Below, one piece after another: positions 25,761 through 34,883 of a stretch of 64,000 nt of DNA (position 1 is its first letter; every line of letters starts with the position of its first letter). The notes under the pieces were generated by a model that searched no databases, had not been told where the DNA came from, and was given only the letters and a program-made list of their open reading frames with translations. The translations under genes and the position numbers were made by a program. The stretch lies in assembly GCF_900046455.1 (NCBI RefSeq), contig NZ_FCOT01000013.1:992001-1056000 (forward strand), written 5' to 3'. This stretch comes from Cellulomonas timonensis. GTDB taxonomy: Bacteria; Actinomycetota; Actinomycetes; Actinomycetales; Cellulomonadaceae.

Positions 25761-26597
25761 TCAGGGACGACGACCGGACGTGTGCTCCAGGAGCCGGTCC
25801 ACGAGCACCGGCCAGGCCCGGCGGGGTGGGACGCCGTGGCCGGCATCCGGCACGACGAGCAGGCTGGCGCCCGGGATCTCGGCAGCCAGGGCGCGGGCGT
25901 GCGGGAGGGGGAACACCGGGTCGTCGGCGCCGTGGACGACGAGGGTCGGCACGTCGATCCCGCCGAGCCGATCCCGCCAGCCCGGGCCGCCGTCCACGAC
26001 GTAGTGGTTCGTGCGCGCCCGCAGGTCCGTCGACCGCGCGACAGCGCGCTCGGCGACGGCCCGCTGCACGTCGACCTCGAAGCCACCGCGCAGATAGGCC
26101 CGCTCGGATTCCACGAGGTACGCGACGGCCTCAGCTGGATCAGACCAGTCGGGCTCGGGGGGCGCGGACGAGAACGCCGCCTGATCTGGCCCCGGGAGGT
26201 CGCCGGCCTCGCGGCCCGGGGCGCCCGGCGTGCAGCTCATGAGCGTCAGCGTCAGCACCCGCTCGGGATGCCAGAGTGCGGCCAGTTGCGCCGCGGCACC
26301 GCCCATCGACAGCCCGACGAGGTGCGCGCTGGCCACACCCTCGGCGTCGAGGACGCCGAACAGGTCCGCGGCGAGATCAGGCAGGCCGTAGCCCGGCCGG
26401 CCCAACGGCCAGGTGGTGGACCGCCCGGTGTCCCGCCAGTCGAAGCGGATCACCCGCCGATCCTGCGCGAGCCAGTCGACCAGCTCATCCGGCCACGCGT
26501 CGAGCGAGCACGCGGCGCCGTGCGCGAGCAACAGGACGGGCGCGTCGGGCGGCCCCGAGGCATCGACGCACAACGACGCCCCGCTGACGTCGACCAT
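25761..26597 (-). CDS. Alpha/beta hydrolase
   Basis: 278 residues from ATG 26597. Oxyanion region 'LLLAHGAACSLDAW', nucleophile elbow 'LVGLSMGGAAAQLAAL' (Ser), acid 'VVHGADDPVFPL' (Asp) and 'VPDAGHGVPP' (His) form a complete triad. 'VIRFDWRDTGRSTTW' is common in the carboxylesterase/haloperoxidase-like group. The substrate is open. It lies 70 bp downstream of the GNAT gene on the same strand and may share its transcript. Confidence 0.9.
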   Translation of the reverse strand: MVDVSGASLCVDASGPPDAPVLLLAHGAACSLDAWPDELVDWLAQDRRVIRFDWRDTGRSTTWPLGRPGYGLPDLAADLFGVLDAEGVASAHLVGLSMGGAAAQLAALWHPERVLTLTLMSCTPGAPGREAGDLPGPDQAAFSSAPPEPDWSDPAEAVAYLVESERAYLRGGFEVDVQRAVAERAVARSTDLRARTNHYVVDGGPGWRDRLGGIDVPTLVVHGADDPVFPLPHARALAAEIPGASLLVVPDAGHGVPPRRAWPVLVDRLLEHTSGRRP

Positions 26598-26667
26598 CCG
26601 CTCGGCACGGCTCACTGCGCCAGGCTGGCGCCCGTCGACGTCACCCGCGAACGGGCTGCGCCGCGCG

Positions 26668-27090
26668 TCACGGCCGGAGCCGCACGAGCCCGGCGCTCGT
26701 CGGAGCGAACCCGCACGCGTCGAGGTAGAACTCCCGCAGCTCCTCGTCGAAGTCGACATGCAGCCACTCGCACCCCGCCGCTGCGGCGTGGTCGCGCGCC
26801 ACCTCGACCAACCCGGCGCCAATCCCCTGCCGTCGCGCGCGCAACGCCACCGAGGTGTCCACGACGAACGCGTGGGCCAGCCCGTCCCACAAGACGTTGA
26901 CGAAGCCCACGAGCCCCGCGTCGTCGCGGGCGGCGACCCAGCCCAGGCTCAGGCGCGCGACCCGGTCGTTCCAGTCGTCGTCGACGGGCTGGTGGCCGAA
27001 CGCCTCGGCGTGCAGGGCGTTGACCTCCTCGTTCGAGAAGGGCTCACGCCACCCGTAGGCGACCGGTGCTGCGACAGGCTGGCTGGTCAT
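26668..27090 (-). CDS. GNAT N-acetyltransferase
   Basis: 140 residues from ATG 27090. Acetyl-CoA loop 'ARRQGIGAGLVEVARDHA' (R/Q-x-x-G-x-G/A), preceded by 'LAHAFVVDTSVALRA' (beta-4) and followed by 'CEWLHVDFDEELREFYLDACGF', the GNAT C-terminal motif. The acceptor is unknown. An upstream extension to 27549 is antisense to the cupin gene and is rejected. Confidence 0.9.
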   Translation of the reverse strand: MTSQPVAAPVAYGWREPFSNEEVNALHAEAFGHQPVDDDWNDRVARLSLGWVAARDDAGLVGFVNVLWDGLAHAFVVDTSVALRARRQGIGAGLVEVARDHAAAAGCEWLHVDFDEELREFYLDACGFAPTSAGLVRLRP

Positions 27091-27264
27091 GGCGCCACTC
27101 TGCCGCGCACGACGACCCTGGTCGCGGGAATTGTCGACGGCAGCCCAGCGACCAGCCCCGAGGCGCCGCCTGATCGAGCCGGGCGCCGTCCAGGATGGCG
27201 CGGGGCTCCACGATGACGGGCAGCGGCGTAGCGTCGAATGATCACTCGATCGAGGAGGGTTCTG

Positions 27265-27633
27265 ATGGCTGGAGTGGAGTCGAAGAGCTTCGACGCGCCT
27301 GACGACGTTCGACCATTCACGGGCAATGGCCAGGCGCAGGTCGTGGAGCTGGCTGGCAACACGGTGGTCAAGGCGACGTTCGAACCCGGCTGGCGGTGGT
27401 CGGAGAACGTCCGCCCGATCGCGGGCACGGACAGCTGCCAGTCGCCGCACTTCTTCTACGTGATCTCTGGGCGGCTGAAGGTGGTGATGGACGACGGCGC
27501 CGAGGTGGAGGCCGCGCCCAACGACATCGTGCGCGTCGAGCCGGGTCACGACGCCTGGGTGGTCGGTGACGAGCCATGCGTCTCCGTCGACTTCGGGGCG
27601 TCTCCCGCCTACGCCCGCAGGAGCGACGCCTGA
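27265..27633 (+). CDS. Small cupin-domain protein
   Basis: 122 residues from ATG 27265, with GAGGAGG 6-8 bases upstream. One cupin barrel: 'TFEPGWRWSENVRP' and 'PHFFYVISGRLKVVMDDGAEVE' in part (motif 1), then 'NDIVRVEPGHDAWVVGDEPCV' in part (motif 2). One metal-binding His remains in each motif ('SPHFF', 'PGHDAW'). Likely a small-molecule binding or isomerase-type protein; the substrate is unknown. It is the last clearly core gene before the accessory island. Confidence 0.85.
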   Translation: MAGVESKSFDAPDDVRPFTGNGQAQVVELAGNTVVKATFEPGWRWSENVRPIAGTDSCQSPHFFYVISGRLKVVMDDGAEVEAAPNDIVRVEPGHDAWVVGDEPCVSVDFGASPAYARRSDA

Positions 27634-27900
27634 GCGCTGCCCCAGCTGTTGGGGGGAGCGGACGCTAGCCGCGTCGCACAGGTGAGCGTCCGCCGAATGG
27701 GACGCGAGTCACGACGCGGCAGTTCGCGGAGGCGCCAACGACGGCACCAAACGCGGCACAGGCTTGAGCAGTCGAGGCGTGCCAGGTGCTCCTGCCGGCG
27801 GATGCCACGGCCCGCCGTACGACTCCAAGGCGCAGGCGGTGCTCACCATCGGCGGCACACTGAAACTGCATCTCGCGATTCCCGATCGGCAACGCGCGGA
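27634..27900. other. Gene-free stretch with two hairpins at the island's left side
   Basis: No convincing gene. Directly after the cupin stop is CGCT-G-CCCC…GGGGGG-AGCG (27634-27660), a likely terminator, and then GCGGACGCT…AGCGTCCGC (27658-27666 and 27685-27693), a perfect 9-bp inverted repeat. No copy of the tRNA-Leu 3' end was found here, so this is not proven to be an attachment site. Confidence 0.45.
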
Positions 27901-28917
27901 TCACGCGCCCTGCGCCGGGACTAGGTCCGCCAGGCCCTCGGGCAGCATCAATGCCACTGACCCAACGACCGGCAGCGGCGACGAGTCTGCGAAGCCGACC
28001 CCAACCCGCAATTGCCTTCCGTCGGGCCCGCCGTCGACTCGCTCGAGCAGAGCATCGTTCAGCATCAGGCTCGCTACCTCGCGAGCGATGTACTGGCCGC
28101 CCTTGCGCCGGAACACGAGCGGCTCACCGATCACGAGCGGCCCTGCCTTCGCGTCAAGGCCAATATGCCCGGACCATCGCTGAGCAACCGTCCCGACTAC
28201 GATGGCAGCCCCCGAACGTTCGCACTCAGCAAGCAGGCGAGCGTTGGCCGCCTCTTCCACGATGCCGAGGTATGCCTCGACGACATTGACCAGCGCAACA
28301 ATTTGATCGACTGCCAGGATGTCATCCGGCACTGCGTAGGCATGCGCTAACTCGTTACGTCGCTCCACGAGGTCGAGGAGGGCAGACTCCATCGAGGATT
28401 TTCCAAGTACGTCAAGATCCGAACTTGCGATCGGAGTATCCGGACTATCAACCGAGACGTCCAGGCGAAGGAGCATTTCGTGAACCAGCGGATGCCGATA
28501 ATTGGCTTGGGACCGCGTGAATACTTGCGGCACCAGCTTGCGAAGCGCGGGCGCCGTCGAGGAGCTTAGCGAGTCAAGAACTGTCGCCTCATCGATCGGC
28601 ACCCGCAAACGGGCGCGATCGCCGTCGATAACCGCCTGGAGCGCGAGTCTCCGGAATTCGAGCCGGACCCTGTCCGGTAAATCATCATAGGATGCATGAA
28701 TTTGCCCGTAGGCTTCGGCGGTGCGCATGATAATGCGGTCGACCGATTGCTCAAGCAGTCCGTAGCACTGCACAACTCCTGAGACATACGCCGTTCTACG
28801 AATGCGGCTCAAAGCCGAACGGTCAGGCCCGCCATCGGAAATGTCGCCCTGGAGTCGCTTCATGTCTCCGCGTAGCGTCTCGGAATCTGACGATATGGAC
28901 GAAAGCAGTTCTCTCAT
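27901..28917 (-). CDS. MAE_28990/MAE_18760-like HEPN protein
   Basis: 338 residues. The HEPN catalytic motif R-N-x-x-x-H is clear at residues 187-192 ('ERRNELAHAYAV'). Before it is a long helical part with 'YVSGVVQCYGLLEQSVDRIIM' split over helix 1 and 'LEFRRLALQAVIDGD'; after it 'VDQIVALVNVVEAYLGIVEEA' supplies the second HEPN helix pair. The last 100 residues ('RWSGHIGLDAKAGPLVIGEPL…') form a beta-rich tail. HEPN domains with this motif are usually metal-independent ribonucleases used in defence and toxin systems. Its ATG overlaps the DUF262 stop by 4 bases. AT-rich relative to the chromosome, suggesting transfer. Confidence 0.8.
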   Translation of the reverse strand: MRELLSSISSDSETLRGDMKRLQGDISDGGPDRSALSRIRRTAYVSGVVQCYGLLEQSVDRIIMRTAEAYGQIHASYDDLPDRVRLEFRRLALQAVIDGDRARLRVPIDEATVLDSLSSSTAPALRKLVPQVFTRSQANYRHPLVHEMLLRLDVSVDSPDTPIASSDLDVLGKSSMESALLDLVERRNELAHAYAVPDDILAVDQIVALVNVVEAYLGIVEEAANARLLAECERSGAAIVVGTVAQRWSGHIGLDAKAGPLVIGEPLVFRRKGGQYIAREVASLMLNDALLERVDGGPDGRQLRVGVGFADSSPLPVVGSVALMLPEGLADLVPAQGA

Positions 28918-30131
28918 TTGGCGGACGTGGCAATTACGTCGTCAAGTAGTGACAGGATAAGTTCGTCGCGCCGCAGAAAGTCCTTGGGGTCAGTCTTTCG
29001 CCCGTCGAAGTCCGCCGCATGCTCGTCGTACAGATGTTCGAGCCTGTCTAGAACCATTTGCTTGCGATCGATCAGGGTCGCGGCGCCGTCCAGTCGCTGG
29101 CTGAAGGCGGACATAACAGAGTCGTAGGCCAACAGAGTAGGGCGGGGAACCCAGCCGCGGCTGCCCCCGCGTTCACGCCGGATGTAGAAAGCCCTCTCAT
29201 CCAGAACGGCGAAAACGAGCCTGATCGTCGCCGTGAACACTCGCCCGATTGCTTCAATGGTGCCGGCGGACAGCTGCTCATTTGCGGCTGACCAGTATTG
29301 ATCCAAAAATGCCTTCAGTCTCCGTGGCGCACCCTCAAGTCCTCGTTGCCGGTGGGCGAAGAACCGGAGAACCATTTCAACATCGTCCATGCTCTGGACC
29401 CGTGGATCACTGAGCACCTCGTCGCGGTCGAGGTCGTCCACTCCCTCGATCGGCTCCGGGATGCCCCATGCGCGGCAGAATTCGGGGGTGCGCGCAAGTC
29501 GCGGAAGCCCCGCATTCAGAGGGCCCGAGCTTAGAGCATTCCTCGATTCCTGCGCACTTAGGGAGACCCCGCCACTGTTGATGCGCTCGAAAACCAACTC
29601 TTTCAGGTGTTGGGCGACCGCGCTGTCGTTCGCCGTCTCGTATAACAGCACAATGCTCGAAATATGGCGCCGATCAATGGCTTGACGCAACTGTAACGGG
29701 AGCGTTGAGTAGCGCCGGCCGTTTAGTTCGGGCCAGAATTCTAGTTCGACGAGGTCGAACTTGTCCTGGTAGAAATCCCAGAGGGCGGTGAGTCGCTGAA
29801 GGCCGTCCATTACTTCGTACTTTGAGTACTCGTACTCGTAGACGAAGATCGGCGGGACCGGGACGTTCATGATAAAAGATTCGATCAGCCGTGACTTTTT
29901 GGCCACGTTCCAGCGATGTCGACGCTGGTACTCGGGTTGCAGTTTATATCGGCCGCTTGCGAGGACGAGTGGGAGCTCGGCGAGTTGTGTTCGGGCCTGG
30001 TCCGTGACGATCCGAACCTCGCCGCGCACATAGCGATCGACGATTTGAGACTCCGACATCTGCTGCTGCGACGCGTCCGTCGGTTGATTGAGCGTAATCG
30101 CTTCTTCGGGAAGCAGGTCAGACACCGGCAC
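28914..30131 (-). CDS. DUF262 (GmrSD N-terminal/ParB-like) protein
   Basis: 405 residues from GTG 30131 (AGGTGG five bases upstream; GTG 30182 is the alternative). It has the DUF262 signatures 'LQPEYQRRHRWNVAKKSRLIES' in part, 'FIMNVPVPPIFVYE' and 'YEVMDGLQRLTALWDFY' (D-G-x-Q-R-L-T), a ParB/Srx-type nucleotide-using fold found in GmrSD type IV restriction enzymes. 'LVFERINSGGVSLSAQESRNAL' in part follows, then a helical C-terminus without the HNH (DUF1524) nuclease domain. The HEPN gene overlapping its end may therefore supply the nuclease activity. Inference: an NTP-dependent sensor plus RNase pair acting against phage. Confidence 0.83.
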   Translation of the reverse strand: MPVSDLLPEEAITLNQPTDASQQQMSESQIVDRYVRGEVRIVTDQARTQLAELPLVLASGRYKLQPEYQRRHRWNVAKKSRLIESFIMNVPVPPIFVYEYEYSKYEVMDGLQRLTALWDFYQDKFDLVELEFWPELNGRRYSTLPLQLRQAIDRRHISSIVLLYETANDSAVAQHLKELVFERINSGGVSLSAQESRNALSSGPLNAGLPRLARTPEFCRAWGIPEPIEGVDDLDRDEVLSDPRVQSMDDVEMVLRFFAHRQRGLEGAPRRLKAFLDQYWSAANEQLSAGTIEAIGRVFTATIRLVFAVLDERAFYIRRERGGSRGWVPRPTLLAYDSVMSAFSQRLDGAATLIDRKQMVLDRLEHLYDEHAADFDGRKTDPKDFLRRDELILSLLDDVIATSAK

Positions 30132-30496
30132 GGCTACCACCTTTGGCTGGCTACGGCACTCGTGCACCGCCAGGAGGTGCACGCCTACACCGTATCGGTC
30201 GCGTATCGCCTCCCGAGGGGACCGACACCGATCGACGAGTCAGCTGGCGCGGATACGGTGCGTGGCGACGGCCAGCACGCCCGGCGGGGACCTGCAGTGG
30301 GCCTCAGGGAGCCTCTTGCGACAGGGCATGCATCGAAGATTGCGGCCTCGGACAAGGCGAAGCAGCGCATGGCCCCACCCCACGTGCAGGGTGCAGTGTG
30401 CTTCACGCGGAGTCCGGGGCGGTAGTTTCTAGCGCATGGCCGATCTGATTACCCGCCGAGCTTCCTTCGCGTCGTCTCGGTTCGGCGCGTGAGTCG
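30132..30496. promoter_or_regulatory. Divergent control region between the DUF262 operon and the nuclease-LRV gene
   Basis: 365 bases without a believable gene; the open frames here have no conserved look or ribosome site. Both divergent units must be started from here. No strong -10/-35 pair or inverted repeat could be picked with confidence. Confidence 0.4.
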
Positions 30497-33400
30497 ATGA
30501 GCCTCACCGACCACCTGAGCGACTCGCATTCCCCGGTTCGCGCGTTCGTCGATGGGCTCTCACCGATCTTCACCGGCGTGCCAGGCACCTCGAAGGCGAC
30601 GCAGGCGATGGTGCGGGCGCTCGGCCTCCAGACGCTCGTGCTGAGCAGGTCAGTAGTTCCTCCGCCGCCTGGAGCCGTGGCGGCACTCGTCGGCACCGCC
30701 ATCGACTTTCGCACCCGCATCGCTCTTAGTGACTTCAGTCCTCATCACTCCGTCGCGGCTTTGGGCGTTGCCCGAGTTGCCGGTCATGAAAGCCAGATCA
30801 AGAACGGCACGCACCGGGTGCGGGTACTGACCGAAGCGTTCGAAGTCGCGAACGGGATAATTGAGAGCGCTTCGGAAGAGATCGAGCTTGACCGTGCTGC
30901 GCTTCTGCTGGCCTACTGCGAACAGGCCTACCGAGGCGGTCACGCGGCGCTGGGCGGCTCACTCGGAGACGACCTGGACCGCGTCGATGACGGGCACGCA
31001 TTCGCGCTGCGGGTGGGCGCGCGCTCGCTCGGCGACCTCCGCTCGCTCATGGAAGCCAACGAGACCCAGATCAACCAGTGGCGCGGGCAGATCGCTCAGG
31101 GCGAGAGGTTCGAACCTAATCCGGTCTTCGCTGGTTCTGCGCTTGTCGGAGGCGCTGACGGCGACTGGATGGTTGGTAGAACTCTGTTCGACTCCAAGGC
31201 GTACGGGAAGCTCTCCTACCCAGCACTGCGTGGCTTCCTTCGCCAGCTGCTCGGCTACGTGATGCTCGACCTCGATGACGCGCTCGGAATCCGCAGCGTG
31301 GCTGTCTGGCTTCCCCGGCAAGGTATGACGAAGTCGTGGCCACTTCACCTTCTCCTCGGTGGCGACCCCGAAGAGTTGTTGCCGATGCTGCGCGTTGAGT
31401 TCCAGATTGCCGCAGATGGAAGGCGGTTGGCCGTTAGGGAGCCGGTGACCCAGCGCCGAAAGCACCAGCTCCTCGCCGACAACGCGAACACCCCGCGAGA
31501 GATGCTCTCGGCCCTGGCACTGTGCGAGGACATCGACCTCCGATTCCGTGTCGCGCGCAACGCTGCGACTCCGGAGCTGACCGTGAGAGACCTCGCGCGT
31601 GACCGTTATGCCAGAGTCCGGGAGGGGGCGGCACGGAACCCGCAGGCACCGCCAGACCTGCTCGAGGTGCTATCACGCGACACCAGCCTCATGGTGCGGA
31701 GGGCAGCTCACGCGAACCCGCGCACACCGAGAACCAGCCCGAGAGCGCTGGAATCCGGTCGGCGCCCGCGGTCGGCGCCCGACGCGCCAGCGATCGAGCA
31801 GGCTCGTATGGCCCCCGGCGGCGTGCGCCCCGGCGCATCGCTGGCTGGACACGGCCGCGACGACTTGTCGGTGGACGCCGCATGGTTCACTGCGTTTCTC
31901 GCTGCCACTCGCGGCGGCACACCAACCGGTCCGGGACCGTGGCTCCCCCTGCCTGCCGCTAGCCATCGCTGGGCGGCGATAACCGGGCGGGAGCTCGACA
32001 TCCCTTGTTGGCTGAAGTCTGGTCTACCGCACGAGGTCAAAGAGGACCTCCTGCGCCAGGGGCGCCCCGCATGGATGCGACGCGCCGTGGCCGCCGACCT
32101 GTCTGTCGCGGACGCCGGGGTGCGCAATCGGTTGCTGTCCGATCTCGACCCCGAGATCCGTTGGTCAGCGCTACGCCGCACCGCGGACGCACCGGACGAC
32201 AGCCTCGGCGATCTGCTCGCGAGACTCGCGTCTGACCGGGCAGAGCGCACCCACTTCCGGAAGGCCGGCGACGATCAGCCACGAGGAGCGGGCCTCCGCA
32301 GCCCCGGTGAGCTCGACACGGAGATGCTGGAACTCGTGGCCGCGCACCCGTCCACGCCGGTCACGGCACTCCGCGAGCTCATGGGCACCAAAGTGCCGCG
32401 TGTTCTGGTCGCCCTGGCCGGGAACCCCTCGCTCCCGGCTGCCAACCTCGATGCGCTCCTGCCTCGGTTGCGCTCGATGCGATCCACCGAGAGTCGCGTG
32501 CAACTCGCGGCTTCGACACTAATCCCCGCAGCCGTCGCGGGGGCGCTCATCGAAGACCGCGATGTCGGGGTGCGCGCCTCGCTATCACGGAACCCCGAGG
32601 TTCCCACGCAGGTCCTGGCACGCCTGGCACTGGATGCCGAGATGTCCGTCCGCCTTGGTGTGCTCGCGAACCCGAGCACACCGCCCGATCTCGCCAGCCG
32701 CATCGCACGACCGCTGCTGCTGTCGACGACCGATGAGACGCTTCTCGGTGTCCTCGCTGCGACTCGCCAGCGCAACGACCTCGCGCAGCCCGAGGGCCTG
32801 GTCGAGCAGGCGCTCGACAAGCTCGCCAGCAACCGTCTAGCCCACCCGAACCTGCGCCAGATCGCCGCTGGCGATAGCCGCACCGCGCCCCGAACGCTGG
32901 TGCGCCTCGCCCGAAGCGTCGACGCGTCCGTCCGCCGGGAGGTCGCCGAGAACCCCCGCACGCCGCCCGGAACGCTTGCAGCCCTCGCGGGAGACCCTGA
33001 GCCACAGGTCCGCGCGGCAGCGGGCAGAAGCCGGACCCTTGACCTCGATCGGCTCCAGACTCTGAGCCGCGATGAGGAGGCGGACGTTCGCGAGAGTGCC
33101 GCGGGCAACCCGGGACTTGACGGTGCCCGGCTCGCTGAGATGCTCCTCGACCAGCATGGGGCCGTGAGGTCTGCCGCATTCAAGAACCTTGTCACGAGCG
33201 CCGAGGACAGGGCCCGCGCCAAGACCGAGTGGGACAAGCGCTGGCGGGACGCTGCTCCCAGCAGAGCAGACCTGGAGGAGAGAGCCGCGAACGCGCTCGC
33301 GCAGGTGCGGGTACAGGTGGCGCGCGACCCACGGACCCCGCCCGACATACTCGTCTTCCTAGCCGGCGAACGCCGCAGTGCCTTGGTCCGTCGAGCCGTC

Positions 33401-33703
33401 GCCGCGAACTCGAACACGCCACCGGAGGCTCTCGCATCTCTCTCTCAGGACGCCGACATCGAGGTGCGACGAGCAGTCGCGTTCAACAGCGCGACCTCGC
33501 CGGCGACCCTCATCGAGCTCGCTGACCGCAGCGTCGATCTTGCTGTTCTCGTCACGCTCAACCCGGACGCCCCGCCCGCGATCATCGAAGCGCTCGTCAA
33601 CGACAGCGATCAGCTCGTGCACTTCATCGCAGACCAGGTCCGCGCCCACCGCTCGCTGCCGCGGGGAAGTTCGAGCGCCACCACTCCAGAACTCGACGTC
33701 TAG
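30497..33703 (+). CDS. PD-(D/E)XK nuclease-like domain fused to long LRV-type repeats
   Basis: 1068 residues from ATG 30497. Residues 1-300 end in a segment that fits a PD-(D/E)XK core: 'DGDWMVGRTLFDSKAYGKL' (D223; D232-S-K234), then 'LRQLLGYVMLDLDDALGI' with the Gln/Tyr helix, 'SVAVWLPRQG' as the last strand and 'KSWPLHLLL'. From about 320 to 1050 come many repeats of leucine-rich-variant type, about 24 residues each, with the pattern V-R-x-x-V/A-A-x-N-P-x-T-P-P-x-x-L-x-x-L-A-x-D, for instance 'VRREVAENPRTPPGTLAALA'. A non-repeat insert (about 410-530) breaks the array. Such solenoids bind protein or nucleic acid. Neither membrane segment nor signal is seen. Function is undescribed as far as can be told; a sensor-nuclease defence role is inferred from neighbours. 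Confidence 0.75.
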   Translation: MSLTDHLSDSHSPVRAFVDGLSPIFTGVPGTSKATQAMVRALGLQTLVLSRSVVPPPPGAVAALVGTAIDFRTRIALSDFSPHHSVAALGVARVAGHESQIKNGTHRVRVLTEAFEVANGIIESASEEIELDRAALLLAYCEQAYRGGHAALGGSLGDDLDRVDDGHAFALRVGARSLGDLRSLMEANETQINQWRGQIAQGERFEPNPVFAGSALVGGADGDWMVGRTLFDSKAYGKLSYPALRGFLRQLLGYVMLDLDDALGIRSVAVWLPRQGMTKSWPLHLLLGGDPEELLPMLRVEFQIAADGRRLAVREPVTQRRKHQLLADNANTPREMLSALALCEDIDLRFRVARNAATPELTVRDLARDRYARVREGAARNPQAPPDLLEVLSRDTSLMVRRAAHANPRTPRTSPRALESGRRPRSAPDAPAIEQARMAPGGVRPGASLAGHGRDDLSVDAAWFTAFLAATRGGTPTGPGPWLPLPAASHRWAAITGRELDIPCWLKSGLPHEVKEDLLRQGRPAWMRRAVAADLSVADAGVRNRLLSDLDPEIRWSALRRTADAPDDSLGDLLARLASDRAERTHFRKAGDDQPRGAGLRSPGELDTEMLELVAAHPSTPVTALRELMGTKVPRVLVALAGNPSLPAANLDALLPRLRSMRSTESRVQLAASTLIPAAVAGALIEDRDVGVRASLSRNPEVPTQVLARLALDAEMSVRLGVLANPSTPPDLASRIARPLLLSTTDETLLGVLAATRQRNDLAQPEGLVEQALDKLASNRLAHPNLRQIAAGDSRTAPRTLVRLARSVDASVRREVAENPRTPPGTLAALAGDPEPQVRAAAGRSRTLDLDRLQTLSRDEEADVRESAAGNPGLDGARLAEMLLDQHGAVRSAAFKNLVTSAEDRARAKTEWDKRWRDAAPSRADLEERAANALAQVRVQVARDPRTPPDILVFLAGERRSALVRRAVAANSNTPPEALASLSQDADIEVRRAVAFNSATSPATLIELADRSVDLAVLVTLNPDAPPAIIEALVNDSDQLVHFIADQVRAHRSLPRGSSSATTPELDV

Positions 33704-34037
33704 ATCAGGCTTCTGCCCTGCTCGCTCTGACGTGACCAGTTCCGCGAGTGCGCGTTGACGTCCGGTTCCGCGCCGATCCGCGTCTGGTTACCACTAGCAC
33801 TTCTCCGGCCAGAGCCTCGCGGATGGGGCGTGCGCGGCGCGGCGCACACACACGCCCTGCAGCAGCGCGCGCCCATCGGGCGTATCGCGAGCGGTGGCCG
33901 CACGGCTGCCGTGGGGACCCGCGCGGGCGGAAGCGCACGGGTTCGCGGCGCTCGCGGGCAGGGCGCCGTGGCGGTGCGGCGCGGAGGGTGGTAGGTCAAT
34001 CCACCCTGCCAGCGATTACTCGCCCTACCGTGAGGTC
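33704..34037. other. Gene-free stretch
   Basis: No gene supported. The GC-rich 33820-33990 part has open frames on both strands but no ribosome sites or known motifs. AGGGTGG…CCACCCT (about 33984-34007) is a possible hairpin just before the DUF5677 gene. Confidence 0.4.
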
Positions 34038-34883
34038 ATGGCGGACATCGAGCTTCAGAGCGCTCTGCGGTCACTCATCGCTGACTGGAACTCGGCGACG
34101 ACGACGGGCTCCATCGGGATGGGCCGACGCGATCACATGCTCATCGGGTTGACGGTCTATGGGCTGACCGCGCAGGTGTACCACCTCGCTGAGGCCGCAC
34201 TCGTTCTCGACGAACATGGCCTGGACCAGGCTGCGATCCCCCTAGTGCGCCAGGCCATCGAGTGTGCGATCACAGCGGTCTGGCTCGAACGCAGCGGCTA
34301 CCCAGAGGTGCTCTCCCTGATTCGGGAACAGACCCGGCAGCAGCGGAACGCGATCGAGGAGTTCGTCAAGGTTGGCGCGAAGTTCGATGACCCGACGGCG
34401 CAGCAACGGGTGGCCGCGGAACTCGACGGTCTGTTGCGCACTCAGACACCAGCCGGTGAGAAGTTCGCTGCCCGATGCGATGAGCTCGCCGGTGCCAATG
34501 CCTACTACGCGCTCTACCGCGTCGCCTCGAGTACCAGCCACGCCAGCACAGCAGTAGTCGATCGGTACCTCGAGGGCGCTCACCTCGACGAGGACGCACC
34601 GGCGGGGATCGCGTTGCTGGGTCGGCCTGAAGTGGCCGAGGACGAGACTCTCGGGGGGGTGAGCAACATGCTCGACATGGGGGTCTTGGCTACGAGCGCG
34701 TGGAGCCGTATAGACAAGCGGCACACTGCGCGGACCGCGATGAAGCACCTATGCCGAGTGTTGGAGATCCCGTACCGGATGGAACTCACCGCCCACGGCC
34801 TCGCCCAGCAGCGCGAACGGGAGATCGAGTACAAGGTGTGGTCCCAAGAGCAGCGTTCCAAGGCCGCAGGGGCGGCAGACTGA
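34038..34883 (+). CDS. DUF5677-like protein
   Basis: 281 residues from ATG 34038. All-helical: 'GRRDHMLIGLTVYGLTAQVYHLAEAALVL' split over helix 1, 'AAIPLVRQAIECAITAVWLERSG', and the recognisable 'ANAYYALYRVASSTSHASTAVV', which matches the conserved Y-x-x-Y-R-x-x-S-x-x-x-H helix of DUF5677. These proteins often sit beside defence or restriction genes; their activity is unknown. It may be a third component of the island or an independent cargo gene. The coding start upstream (33894) is not supported. Confidence 0.65.
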   Translation: MADIELQSALRSLIADWNSATTTGSIGMGRRDHMLIGLTVYGLTAQVYHLAEAALVLDEHGLDQAAIPLVRQAIECAITAVWLERSGYPEVLSLIREQTRQQRNAIEEFVKVGAKFDDPTAQQRVAAELDGLLRTQTPAGEKFAARCDELAGANAYYALYRVASSTSHASTAVVDRYLEGAHLDEDAPAGIALLGRPEVAEDETLGGVSNMLDMGVLATSAWSRIDKRHTARTAMKHLCRVLEIPYRMELTAHGLAQQREREIEYKVWSQEQRSKAAGAAD

